Shown here: positions 46,485-54,885 of the stretch, one piece after another | Layout: every line of letters begins with the position of its first letter | Position numbering within the stretch: position 1 is the stretch's first letter | Origin: JAOPZW01 sp034664395 | GTDB taxonomy: Bacteria > Actinomycetota > Thermoleophilia > Solirubrobacterales > Solirubrobacteraceae | Reading direction: 5' to 3' | Assembly (NCBI GenBank): GCA_034664395.1 | Contig: JAXDHQ010000309.1 | Coordinates: 25,495 to 89,494, forward strand | DNA length: 64,000 nucleotides | The notes under the pieces: model-generated | Told to the model about the DNA's origin: nothing | The model's input: only the letters and a program-made list of their open reading frames with translations | Databases searched by the model: none | Translations under genes and position numbers: made by a program

Positions 46485-48128
46485 ATGCGGCTCGCCGCCC
46501 GCATCGCGGCCGTCACCGCGGCCGCCGCGCTCGCGCTCGTGGTCGCCACTCCGGCCCGCGCCGACGACCTCGTCCGGCCGGCGCGCCTGGACAAGCCGCC
46601 CCCGGGCTACCGGATGACCGGCGACCAGGCGACCGCAGTCGCCGACAAGGTGCCGAAGATCGTGCGCGAGCGCCGCAAGCACCGCGGGTCGTTCAGCAAC
46701 GTCTTCGAGAAGTCGGGCGCGCGCTGGCAGGTCAGCTACTACAGCCGCGGCAAGGGCTCCAAGGAGATCGCCCAGGTCTACGTCTCCGACGACACGGGCC
46801 GTGTGACCGAGGCCTGGACGGGCCCCCAGGTCGCGTGGACGATGGCCCGCGGCTACCCCGGCGCCTTCGGGCGCAAGGTCAACTCGCCGTGGGTGTGGAT
46901 CCCCCTCACGCTGCTGTTCGTGGCGCCGTTCGTCGACCGGCGACGGCCTCTGCGCATGCGCCACCTCGACCTGCTCGTGCTCAGCGCGTTCGGCGTCAGC
47001 GTGGCGTTCTTCAACGACGCCCAGATCGGGATCTCGGTCCCGCTCGCCTATCCGCTGCTGGCCTACCTGCTCGGGCGCATGCTCTGGATCGGCCTGCGCC
47101 GCGATCGCCGCCCCGACCCGCTGCGCCTGATGGTCCCGCCGTCGTGGCTGGCCATCGCCCTGATCTTCCTCGTCGGCTTCCGCATCGGCCTCAACGTCGC
47201 CGACTCGAACGTCATCGACGTCGGCTACGCGGGCGTCATCGGCGCCGACCGGCTCGCCGGCGGCGACCGGCTGTGGGGCAACTTCCCCTCCGACAACGAG
47301 CACGGCGACACCTACGGGCCGGTGAACTACGCGGCGTACGTCCCCTTCGAGCAGCTCATGCCGTGGAGCGGCAAGTGGGACGACCTGCCCGCGGCGCACG
47401 CCGCCGCGGTGTTCTTCGACCTGCTGTGCCTCGCGCTGCTGTTCGTGATCGGCCGGCGCCTGCGGGGGCCGCCGCTGGGCATCGCGCTCGCGTACGCGTG
47501 GGCCGCCTACCCCTTCACGCTCTACGCGATGGACTGCAACGTCAACGACGCGCTGGTCGGCGCGCTCGTGCTCGCCGCGATCGCCGCGGCGTCGTCGCCC
47601 GGCGCGCGCGGGGCGCTGATCGGCCTCGCCGGCATGGCGAAGTTCGCGCCCCTGGGGCTCGGGCCGCTGCTGGCCACGCACACGCCGGGAGCGCGCCGCT
47701 ACGCGGTCGGCCTGGCCTGCGTGCTGGTGCCGTGTGCGGCGATCGTCCTCGGCTACGGCGGCCTGCACACGTTCTACGAGCGCACGCTGGCGTTCCAGGC
47801 CGCGCGCAACTCGCCGTTCTCGATCTGGGGGCTGTACGGCTGGGGCACGGCGCAGGCGATCGTGCAGCTCGCCGCCGTGATCCTCGCGGTGGCGGTGGCC
47901 TTCCTGCCGCGCCGCCGCGACACCGTCGGCCTCGCGGCGCTGAGCGCGGCGGTGCTGGTCGCGCTGCAGCTCGGCGTCGACCACTGGTTCTACCTGTACG
48001 TCGTGTGGTTCTTCGGCGCGGTGATGGTCGCCCTGCTCGGCGACGAGGAGCCGGCGCGGGCGCCGACCGAGGCCTGGTCGATCGACGAGCTCGGGCGCCT
48101 GCCCGCGCCCGCCGTCGCCTGGCGCTGA
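46485..48128 (+). CDS. Membrane protein, GT-C glycosyltransferase-like (GT87/DUF2029-type) with exported N-terminal domain
   Basis: The 547-residue protein begins with a signal peptide (~1-27, cleavage near ARADD) and a small exported domain (~28-125) resembling PepSY modules (MTGDQATAVADKVPKIV, WQVSYYSRG, IAQVYVSDDTGRVTEAWTG). About ten membrane helices follow. An external segment with FPSDNEHGDTYGPVNYAAYVPFE carries acidic residues typical of GT-C active-site loops, and AYAWAAYPFTLYAMDCNVND and HWFYLYVVWFFG are also family-like. It probably transfers a polyprenyl-linked sugar outside the membrane. Acceptor and donor are unknown. Confidence 0.72.
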   Translation: MRLAARIAAVTAAAALALVVATPARADDLVRPARLDKPPPGYRMTGDQATAVADKVPKIVRERRKHRGSFSNVFEKSGARWQVSYYSRGKGSKEIAQVYVSDDTGRVTEAWTGPQVAWTMARGYPGAFGRKVNSPWVWIPLTLLFVAPFVDRRRPLRMRHLDLLVLSAFGVSVAFFNDAQIGISVPLAYPLLAYLLGRMLWIGLRRDRRPDPLRLMVPPSWLAIALIFLVGFRIGLNVADSNVIDVGYAGVIGADRLAGGDRLWGNFPSDNEHGDTYGPVNYAAYVPFEQLMPWSGKWDDLPAAHAAAVFFDLLCLALLFVIGRRLRGPPLGIALAYAWAAYPFTLYAMDCNVNDALVGALVLAAIAAASSPGARGALIGLAGMAKFAPLGLGPLLATHTPGARRYAVGLACVLVPCAAIVLGYGGLHTFYERTLAFQAARNSPFSIWGLYGWGTAQAIVQLAAVILAVAVAFLPRRRDTVGLAALSAAVLVALQLGVDHWFYLYVVWFFGAVMVALLGDEEPARAPTEAWSIDELGRLPAPAVAWR

Positions 48129-48141
48129 GCGCCGGGCGCGG

Positions 48142-48939
48142 TCAGCCGTTCCAGGGCAGCAGGAGCTGCTCGATCGACGTCGCCCGCCGCGGCTCGGGCG
48201 CGAGGCCGACGAGCACGCCCATCAGCCACGGATCGTCCTCGGCGGTCTCGAAGCGCACCTTCATGTGGGTCAGGAGCGACTCGATCGCCTGCTCCTTGCG
48301 CACGCCGATGACTCCGCCCCGCGGACCGGTCATCCCGACGTCGGTGATGTACGCGGTACCGCCGGGAAGGACCCGCGCGTCCGCCGTCGGGACGTGGGTG
48401 TGGGTGCCGACCACGGCGGTCGCGCGGCCGTCGAGGAACCAGCCCAGCCCGACCTTCTCGCTCGTGGCCTCGGCGTGCATGTCGAACAGGACGTGGTCGA
48501 CGCGGCCCTCGAGCTCGGCGAGGATCGTCTCGGCCTCCGTGAACGCCGGGCGCCCGGCGCGCAGGTAGAGGTTGCCGCTGAGGTTCACCACGCCCAGCCG
48601 CACGCCGCCGCGCTCGACCACGCACCAGCCGCGGCCCGGCTGCGAGCGCAGGTAGTTCGCCGGACGAACGATGCGCTCGTGCCGGTCGAGGTATGGGTAG
48701 ATCTCCTTGCGATGGTAGGCGTGGTTGCCCAGCGTGATGACGTCGACGCCCGCTCCGAAGAGCTCGTCGGCGATCTTCGGCGTGATGCCCAGGCCGCCGG
48801 CCACGTTCTCGGCGTTGACCACGACAAAGGCCGGGTCGTGGCGCTCGCGCAGCTCCGGGAGCAAGGCCAGGAACGTCCGCCGCCCGAGCCCGCCGACGAG
48901 GTCGCCGACGAAGAGGATGGACGGCGTGGGGTCGGGCAC
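48142..48939 (-). CDS. YmdB-family metallophosphoesterase (2',3'-cAMP phosphodiesterase-like)
   Basis: The 265-residue protein (GTG at 48939) matches the TIGR00282/YmdB family, usually ~264 aa: SILFVGDLVGGLGRR, VVNAENVAGGLGIT, VITLGNHAYHRKEIY, RPANY, LFDMHAEATSEK and AVVGTHTHVPTADARVLP. The metal ligands D, E, N, H, H, H are all present, and the classical GNHxWD is GNHAYH here. In Bacillus YmdB hydrolyses 2',3'-cAMP and influences sporulation and biofilm genes. It diverges from the AI-2E transporter across 26 bp. Confidence 0.9.
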   Translation of the reverse strand: MPDPTPSILFVGDLVGGLGRRTFLALLPELRERHDPAFVVVNAENVAGGLGITPKIADELFGAGVDVITLGNHAYHRKEIYPYLDRHERIVRPANYLRSQPGRGWCVVERGGVRLGVVNLSGNLYLRAGRPAFTEAETILAELEGRVDHVLFDMHAEATSEKVGLGWFLDGRATAVVGTHTHVPTADARVLPGGTAYITDVGMTGPRGGVIGVRKEQAIESLLTHMKVRFETAEDDPWLMGVLVGLAPEPRRATSIEQLLLPWNG

Positions 48940-48965
48940 GCCGCATACTCTGTCGCACGGGGGCG

Positions 48966-50306
48966 ATGAGCGACCGTCTGCACAACGAGGACCTGCTGCC
49001 GGACGAGGATCCTCCGCCCGCGCGCGGGGACGACTTCGAGGAGCACGATCCGCTCGACGCGGAGCCGCCGCCACGGGCGGCGGATCCGGTCGTCGTCCCG
49101 CGCTGGGTCCAGATGGTGGCGGTGCCGCTGGCGCTCCTGGCGCTCTACGCGGTGCTGAAGGCCGCCGGCGTCGTGGTGCTGATCTTCGTGACCGCGGCCG
49201 TCATCGCGCTCATCCTCTCGCCGCTGGTCGCCGGTCTGCAGACGCTCCACCTGCCGCGCGGCGTGGCGATCGTCGCTGTCTACCTGGGCTTCCTCTCCGC
49301 GCTCGTCGCGGCCGGCATCCTGCTCGCCAACCCGATCTCCAGCCAGGTCACGACCCTGCGCGACGATGTCCCGTCGATCACGAAGTCGGCGAACAAGCGG
49401 CTGGCGAGCGTCCAGAGCTACTTCGATCGCAAGGGCATCAAGGTCCAGATCAAGAAGCCCGGCCACACGGCGCTGGAGACGCTGCAGGGGAAGGTCGTCG
49501 GCGGCACCGACTCGATCGTCGCCTTCGGCACCGGCCTGCTGACCACGATCGTCACGGCCGGCTTCGGCCTGGTGCTCGTCTTCGTCCTGTCGGTCTACAT
49601 GCTCATCCACGGCGAACGGATCGGCGCGCTGGTGCGCGGCGTCATGCCGCCCGGCGACGGGACGCGCGAGGACGACTACCCAGCGCGCGTCGTGCGCGCG
49701 GTCGCCGGCTACGTCCGCGGGCAGCTCCTGTTCAGCGTGACCATGGGCGCCGGAGCGGGGCTCGGCCTGTGGCTGTTCGGCGTCCTGGGCATCTTCCCGG
49801 ACGGCAAGACCTACGCCCTGGCCTTCGGCGTCTTCTTCGGGCTGATGGAGCTCATCCCGTACGTCGGGCCGTTCCTCGGCGCCGCGCCGCCCGTGCTCGT
49901 CGCGCTCTTCCAGGACCCGCTGACCGCCGTCTGGGTCGCGCTGCTGTTCGTCGGGCTGCAGCAGATCGAGGGCCACGTGGCCTCGCCGCTGATCTTCGGC
50001 CATGCCTTGCGCATCAACCCGCTGCTGGTGATCTTCGCCCTGCTGTTCGGGGCCGAACTGTTCGGCATCCTCGGTGCGCTCGTCGCCCTGCCGGTGGCCG
50101 CGATCGTGCGCGAGACCGCGGTCTACCTGCGCCAGCACCTCATCCTCGAGCCGTGGGGGACGATGAGCCCGATCGCGGTGATCGCGGCGCGGTCCCGACC
50201 ACCACGGCGATGTCCGGAATGCGGCGCCGAGGTGGGCGCCGACGACGCCTATTGCCGAGCCTGTGGCCACGAGATGGCACGCACGCAAGTACCGTCCGGC
50301 GGGTGA
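48966..50306 (+). CDS. AI-2E family transporter with C-terminal zinc ribbon
   Basis: The 446-residue membrane protein has an acidic N-terminus, about seven helices and family motifs ALILSPLVAGL, FGLMELIPYVGPFLGAAP and QQIEGHVASPLIFGHALRINPLLVIFALLFGAELFG. After the last helix the C-terminus carries CPECGAEVGADDAYCRACG (Cys416, 419, 430, 433), a complete zinc-ribbon knuckle not normally part of this family. Members act in autoinducer or Na/H transport; the substrate is unknown here. The ribbon may bind a partner or sense metal/redox. Confidence 0.88.
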   Translation: MSDRLHNEDLLPDEDPPPARGDDFEEHDPLDAEPPPRAADPVVVPRWVQMVAVPLALLALYAVLKAAGVVVLIFVTAAVIALILSPLVAGLQTLHLPRGVAIVAVYLGFLSALVAAGILLANPISSQVTTLRDDVPSITKSANKRLASVQSYFDRKGIKVQIKKPGHTALETLQGKVVGGTDSIVAFGTGLLTTIVTAGFGLVLVFVLSVYMLIHGERIGALVRGVMPPGDGTREDDYPARVVRAVAGYVRGQLLFSVTMGAGAGLGLWLFGVLGIFPDGKTYALAFGVFFGLMELIPYVGPFLGAAPPVLVALFQDPLTAVWVALLFVGLQQIEGHVASPLIFGHALRINPLLVIFALLFGAELFGILGALVALPVAAIVRETAVYLRQHLILEPWGTMSPIAVIAARSRPPRRCPECGAEVGADDAYCRACGHEMARTQVPSGG

Positions 50307-50334
50307 GCACGGCCACGCCGCGCGCCGGACGGGC

Positions 50335-50910
50335 ATGAACTCCTCGCATCTGCGCCTGGAGGAGCCGCCCACGGCCATCCGCCCGACGTACCCCGAGGAC
50401 GCTCGCGACCAGCTCGTGCTGCGCCGGGCCAACCGCGACCACACCGGCCCGTGGGATCCGCTGCGCGACGAGAGCTTCTACACCGAGGCGGGCCAGCGCC
50501 TGGAGCTCGACCTCGACCAGCGCGCGTGGTCGGCGGGCAGCGCGTACGCCTTCGCGGTCCTCGACCTCGACGACGGCGAGCGCCTCATCGGGCGCGTCGC
50601 CCTGGCCAACGTCGTCCGCGGGCCGTGGCAGAACGCGACGCTCGGGTACTGGATCGACCAGCGCGTGACCGGCCGCGGCCACGCGACCCGCGCCGTCCGC
50701 CTCGCTGCGCGGTTCGCCTTCGAGCACGCCGGCCTGCACCGCGTCCAGCCGGCGATCATCCCTCGCAACGCGCGCTCGATCCGCGTCGCCGAGAAGGCCG
50801 GGTTCCGACTGGAGGGACGTGCGCTGCGCTACCTGCGGATCAACGGGATCTGGGAGGACCACGACATCTACGCCCTCACGCTGGAGGACTGGGAGGGTCT
50901 GCGTGGCTGA
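50335..50910 (+). CDS. GNAT acetyltransferase, RimJ/RimL-like
   Basis: The 191-residue protein from the ATG at 50335 has the RimJ-type fold: LVLRRANRDHTGPW near the start, IGRVALANVVRGPWQNATLGYWIDQRVTGRGHATRAVRL containing the acetyl-CoA loop (TGRGHAT), HRVQPAIIPRNARSIRVAEKAGFRLEG and LRYLRINGIWEDHDIYALTLEDW. It probably acetylates an N-terminus (ribosomal protein or other). It lies just upstream of hemB; a palindrome at 50911-50928 separates them. Confidence 0.88.
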   Translation: MNSSHLRLEEPPTAIRPTYPEDARDQLVLRRANRDHTGPWDPLRDESFYTEAGQRLELDLDQRAWSAGSAYAFAVLDLDDGERLIGRVALANVVRGPWQNATLGYWIDQRVTGRGHATRAVRLAARFAFEHAGLHRVQPAIIPRNARSIRVAEKAGFRLEGRALRYLRINGIWEDHDIYALTLEDWEGLRG

Positions 50911-50928
50911 GCCGGGCCCGGGCCCGGC
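50911..50928. repeat. 18-bp GC palindrome between the GNAT gene and hemB
   Basis: GCCGGGCCCGGGCCCGGC is fully self-complementary. It can form only a short 6-bp stem, so it is a weak terminator at best. TAGCAT (50929-50934) directly after it may be the hemB -10. Confidence 0.5.
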
Positions 50929-50944
50929 TAGCATTCGGAGGCCG

Positions 50945-51919
50945 ATGGCCTTTCCCCAGACCCGCCTGCGCCGCCTGCGCCGCACGCCCGTCCTGCGCGA
51001 CCTCGTCCGCGAGACGCGGCTGGACGCCGGCGACCTCGTCCTGCCGCTCTTCGTCGAGGAGGGCCTCGACGGGCGGGCTCCCATCGATGCGATGCCGGGC
51101 GTCGAGCGCCTCTCGCTGGCAGCGGGCGTCGACGAGGCGGGGGAGGCGGCATCGCTCGGCATTCCCGGCGTGCTGCTGTTCGGCATCCCCGCGCACAAGG
51201 ACGAGGAGGGCTCCGGCGCCTGGGACGACGAAGGCGTCGTCCAGCTCGCGATCCGCGCCATCAAGCGGGCGCATCCGGAGCTGCTCGTCATCGCCGACCT
51301 GTGCCTGTGCGAGTACACCAGCCACGGCCACTGCGGCCTGCTGAGCGCCGACGGCTCGGTCGACAACGACGCTTCGGTCGAGCTGCTGGCCCGCACCGCT
51401 GTGGCCCAGGCCCGCGCGGGCGCCGACATCGTGGCCCCCAGCGACATGATGGACGGCCGCGTCGGCGCCATCCGCGCCGCGCTCGACGACGAGGGCTTCG
51501 TCGACACCCCGATCCTCGCCTACTCGGCCAAGTTCGCGTCGGCCTTCTATGGCCCGTTCCGCGACGCCGCCGACTCGACTCCCGCCTTCGGCGACCGCCG
51601 CGGCTATCAGATGGATCCGGCCAATGCCCGCGAGGCGCTGCGCGAGGTCCGGCTCGACATCCAGGAGGGCGCGGACATGGTCATGGTCAAGCCCGCGTTG
51701 CCATATCTGGACGTGGTCAGGAGGGTGAGAGACGAAACCGATCTGCCAGTTGTCGCCTATAACGTCAGTGGTGAGTATGCGATGGTCAAGGCGGCTGCGA
51801 ACGCCGGATATCTCGACGAGCGCGCCGCCGTCCTCGAGGCGCTGACCTCCATCCGCCGCGCGGGCGCCGACATCGTGATCACCTACCACGCCAAGGACGT
51901 CGCGCGATGGCTTCAGTGA
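50945..51919 (+). CDS. hemB: Delta-aminolevulinic acid dehydratase (porphobilinogen synthase)
   Basis: The 324-residue enzyme condenses two 5-aminolevulinates to porphobilinogen. Active-site features: zinc-type cysteines in DLCLCEYTSHGHCG, the first Lys in YSAKFASAFYGPFR and the Schiff-base Lys in MVKPALPYLD, then VAYNVSGEYAMVKAA. GGAG precedes the ATG. It heads a tetrapyrrole block and overlaps the next gene by 13 bp. Confidence 0.97.
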   Translation: MAFPQTRLRRLRRTPVLRDLVRETRLDAGDLVLPLFVEEGLDGRAPIDAMPGVERLSLAAGVDEAGEAASLGIPGVLLFGIPAHKDEEGSGAWDDEGVVQLAIRAIKRAHPELLVIADLCLCEYTSHGHCGLLSADGSVDNDASVELLARTAVAQARAGADIVAPSDMMDGRVGAIRAALDDEGFVDTPILAYSAKFASAFYGPFRDAADSTPAFGDRRGYQMDPANAREALREVRLDIQEGADMVMVKPALPYLDVVRRVRDETDLPVVAYNVSGEYAMVKAAANAGYLDERAAVLEALTSIRRAGADIVITYHAKDVARWLQ

Positions 51920-52986
51920 CTCCCAAGCTCCGCTCCCGCAAGCACGGCGCGGCAATCCCTCTCGACGACTTCGACAAGCGCCTGCTCAACGCGATGCAGG
52001 GCAGCTTCCCGATCGAGCGGCGCCCGTACGCCGCGGTGGCCGGCGCCCTCGAGGTGCCCGAGGAGCGCGTGCTGACGCGCGTCCGGGAGCTGCTCGACGC
52101 CCGCATCATCCGCCAGGTCACGCCGATCTACGACACCCGCGCGCTCGGCTACGGCTCGATGCTGGTCGCCGCCAAGGTCGACCCCGAGCTCCCGTGGCGC
52201 GCCGCGAAGATCATCAACTCGCACCCGGGGGTCAGCCACAACTACCTGCGCAACCACGACTTCAACATGTGGTTCACGATCGCGGTGGAGGAGGACTCCA
52301 AGCTCGGTCTGCAGGGGACCCTCGACATCCTGCAGGAGCTCACCGGGGCCGAGTCGATCCGTCAGCTCCCGACGCTCAAGCTGTTCAAGATCCGCATGGA
52401 CCTCGAGCTGGTCGGCGACACCGACGAGCTCGCCAAGTCCGCGGTCGCCGAGGAGCCGGTCGAGCTCGAGAAGCAGCCCTACGACGAGTTCGACCAGGCG
52501 GTCATCCGCGTCACCCAGGGCGACCTGCCGGTGGTCTCCGAGCCGTACGTGTCGGCCGCCGCCGAGCTCGGCGTGACCCCCGACGCGCTCATCGAGCACC
52601 TCCGCGGCATGACCGAGCGCGGGATCCTGCGCCGCGTCGCCGCGATCCTGTTCCACCGCCGCGCCGGCTTCAGCGCCAACGGCATGGGCGTGTGGAAGGT
52701 GCCCGAGGAGCGCATCGCCGCGGTCGGGCCGCGCATGGCGGCCTTCCGCGGCGTCAGCCACTGCTACCAGCGCCCGACGTACGCCGACTGGCACTACTCG
52801 ATCTTCACCATGGCCCACGGCCGCTCCAAGGAGGAGTGCGACGCGATCCTCGACGCGATCGCGGCCGAGTCGCCCGAGATCCAGGATCGCGCCACGCTCT
52901 ACAGCTCGACCGAGTTCAAGAAGATCCGCCTGCTCTACTTCACCGACCACTTCCGCGCCTGGGAGCGCGAGCACGGCGGCGCGTGA
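51907..52986 (+). CDS. Fused siroheme decarboxylase-like protein (AhbA-AhbB / NirDL type, Lrp/AsnC fold)
   Basis: The 359-residue protein is a tandem of two AsnC/Lrp-like units. Unit 1 (~18-165) has a winged-helix start DDFDKRLLNAMQGSFPIERRPYAAVA and ligand-domain motif HNYLRNHDFNMWFTIAV. Unit 2 (~190-350) repeats this as YDEFDQAVIRVTQGDLPVVSEPY and SHCYQRPTYADWHYSIFTMAHG. The two halves resemble AhbA and AhbB, which decarboxylate siroheme to didecarboxysiroheme, or NirDL of heme d1 synthesis, where fusions are known. Many databases would label it an Lrp/AsnC regulator. Placement between hemB and hemL with overlapping genes strongly supports tetrapyrrole chemistry. Confidence 0.82.
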   Translation: MASVTPKLRSRKHGAAIPLDDFDKRLLNAMQGSFPIERRPYAAVAGALEVPEERVLTRVRELLDARIIRQVTPIYDTRALGYGSMLVAAKVDPELPWRAAKIINSHPGVSHNYLRNHDFNMWFTIAVEEDSKLGLQGTLDILQELTGAESIRQLPTLKLFKIRMDLELVGDTDELAKSAVAEEPVELEKQPYDEFDQAVIRVTQGDLPVVSEPYVSAAAELGVTPDALIEHLRGMTERGILRRVAAILFHRRAGFSANGMGVWKVPEERIAAVGPRMAAFRGVSHCYQRPTYADWHYSIFTMAHGRSKEECDAILDAIAAESPEIQDRATLYSSTEFKKIRLLYFTDHFRAWEREHGGA

Positions 52987-54266
52987 CGGTCTCGCTGACC
53001 GACGCCCGCTCGGCGGAGCTCTACGAGCGGGCGCTCCAGCGGCTGCCCGGCGGGGTCAACTCGCCGGTGCGGGCGATGCGCGCCATCGGGCGCGACCCGA
53101 TCTTCGTGGACCGTGCGCAGGGCGCCGAGATCGTCGACGTCGACGGCAACCGCTACGTCGACTACGTGTGCTCGTGGGGGCCGCTCATCCTCGGCCACGC
53201 CCACCCCGACGTGCTCGAGGCGATCGTCCACGCGGCGCAGCGCGGCACGACGTTCGGCGCCCCGACCCAGGCCGAGGTCGAGCTGGCCGAGGACGTCGCG
53301 CGGCGCATGCCGTCGGTCGAGATGGTGCGCATGACGTCGTCGGGCACCGAGGCGTCCATGAGCGCGATCCGGCTCGCCCGCGCGGCGACCGGACGCGAGA
53401 AGCTGCTCAAGTTCGCCGGGGCCTACCACGGCCACGTGGACGGGCTGCTGGCCCAGGCCGGCTCGGGCCTGGCGACCGGCGGGATACCGGCCAGCGCGGG
53501 CGTCACCGCGGCCGCCACGGCGTCGACGGTCGTCGTGCCCTGGAACGACGCGGATGCCCTCGTGGCCGCGACCGCCGAGCACGAGCTCGCCGCCATCCTC
53601 GCCGAGCCGTACGCGGCCAACATGGGCCTCGTCCCGCCGGACGTCGGCTTCCTCGAGCTGCTGCGCGAGAGCGCGACGCAGACCGGCGCGCTGCTCGTCT
53701 TCGACGAGGTCATCACCGGCTTCCGCGTGGCGCCCGGCGGGGCCCAGGAGCTGACCGGCGTCCTGCCCGACCTGACGATCATGGGCAAGGTGCTCGGCGG
53801 CGGCCTGCCCGCCGCGGCCTACGGCGGGCCGCGCGAGCTCATGGAGCGCGTGGCGCCGGCGGGCGACGTCTACCAGGCGGGGACGCTCAGCGGCAACCCG
53901 CTCGCGGTGGCGGCCGGACGGGCCACGCTCGCGCTGCTCGGGGAGGAGGCCTACCTGCGCCTCAGCGCCACCACCGAGGCGCTGGCCGCCGGTCTGCGCG
54001 AGGCCGCCGGGGACGTGCCGGTGCAGGTCGTGACGGCGCCCGGCCTGCTGACCGTCTTCTTCTCGGCCGAGCCGGTGCGCGACTACGCCGGCGCGCAGGC
54101 GTGCGACCTCGAGGCCTACGGGGCGTGGTGTCGGGCGCTGCTGGCGCGCGGCGTGTACCCGCCGCCGTCGCAGTTCGAGGCCTGGTTCCCGTCGCTGGCG
54201 CACACCGCCGAGCACGTCGACCGCACGGTCGAAGCCGCCGCCGCGGCGTTTCGGGAGATCCTCTGA
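52983..54266 (+). CDS. hemL: Glutamate-1-semialdehyde 2,1-aminomutase
   Basis: The 427-residue PLP enzyme makes 5-aminolevulinate in the C5 pathway. Visible: LPGGVNSPVRAMRAIGRDPIFVDRAQGAEI, CSWGPLILGHAHP, TSSGTEASMSAIRLARA, KFAGAYHGHVD, LLVFDEVITGFRVAPGGAQ and the PLP lysine in LTIMGKVLGGGLPAAAYGG, then QAGTLSGNPLA. Start GTG overlaps the previous stop (GTGA). Confidence 0.97.
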   Translation: MTVSLTDARSAELYERALQRLPGGVNSPVRAMRAIGRDPIFVDRAQGAEIVDVDGNRYVDYVCSWGPLILGHAHPDVLEAIVHAAQRGTTFGAPTQAEVELAEDVARRMPSVEMVRMTSSGTEASMSAIRLARAATGREKLLKFAGAYHGHVDGLLAQAGSGLATGGIPASAGVTAAATASTVVVPWNDADALVAATAEHELAAILAEPYAANMGLVPPDVGFLELLRESATQTGALLVFDEVITGFRVAPGGAQELTGVLPDLTIMGKVLGGGLPAAAYGGPRELMERVAPAGDVYQAGTLSGNPLAVAAGRATLALLGEEAYLRLSATTEALAAGLREAAGDVPVQVVTAPGLLTVFFSAEPVRDYAGAQACDLEAYGAWCRALLARGVYPPPSQFEAWFPSLAHTAEHVDRTVEAAAAAFREIL

Positions 54267-54817
54267 CGGCGACGCCGCCGGGCTCGGGCGACGCCCTCGC
54301 GGCGGTCCGCGCCGCCCTGCTCGCGGAGGGCGGCCTGCTGGCGCACGCCGTGGGCCCCGAGCCGACCGCCGACGGGAGCCTGGGTGCCCGCGCCGCCGCG
54401 GGCCCGCGCGCGGCCGGCCACGAGGCGGCGTTCGCGTTCGTGGTCGAGGCGATCCGCGAGGGCGAGCTGCTGCACTACGGCACGCCGCGCCTGTTCGCCG
54501 GGATCGAGCCCGACCTCGCGCTGCTGGCCGGCGACCGCCTCTACGCGCTCGGTCTCGCGCGCCTGGCCGCGCTCGGCGACCTCGAGGCGGTGGGCGAGCT
54601 GGCCGACGTGATCTCGCTGTGCGCGCAGGTGCGCGCCGAGGGCCGCCCGGAGCTGTCCGACGCGGTCTGGCAGGCGGGGATCGCGGCCATCGGCTGGGGC
54701 GGATCGCCCGAGCTGGGGGCCGCCAAGGCGGCCGCCCGCGCCGGCGCTCCGGAGGCGGCGCGGGCCCTCTGCGCCGCCGCGCGCCAGCGCATCGGCGACG
54801 TGGCGCCAGGGCGCTGA
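54263..54817 (+). CDS. Conserved-looking hypothetical protein, weakly HepS-like; CTG start
   Basis: The 184-residue reading frame has no ATG, GTG or TTG near its start. The only sensible start is CTG at 54263, which overlaps the hemL stop as CTGA and has GGGAG five nt upstream. Codon use is coding-like throughout. The protein is Ala/Leu-rich and helical. The segment LLAGDRLYALGLARLAALGDLEAVGELADVIS resembles the GDxLYxxxxxLLAxxG region of the small subunit of two-component heptaprenyl diphosphate synthases (HepS) and of polyprenyl synthases. With a HepT-like gene 3 kb downstream this could be a partner subunit. The similarity is weak. Confidence 0.6.
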   Translation: MTATPPGSGDALAAVRAALLAEGGLLAHAVGPEPTADGSLGARAAAGPRAAGHEAAFAFVVEAIREGELLHYGTPRLFAGIEPDLALLAGDRLYALGLARLAALGDLEAVGELADVISLCAQVRAEGRPELSDAVWQAGIAAIGWGGSPELGAAKAAARAGAPEAARALCAAARQRIGDVAPGR

Positions 54818-54885
54818 TTGGGGGGCTCGCCGAGCCCCGCGCACCCCTAGACTTCTCTGACGGTAAGGTTCCGCGCCCTCCCTCC

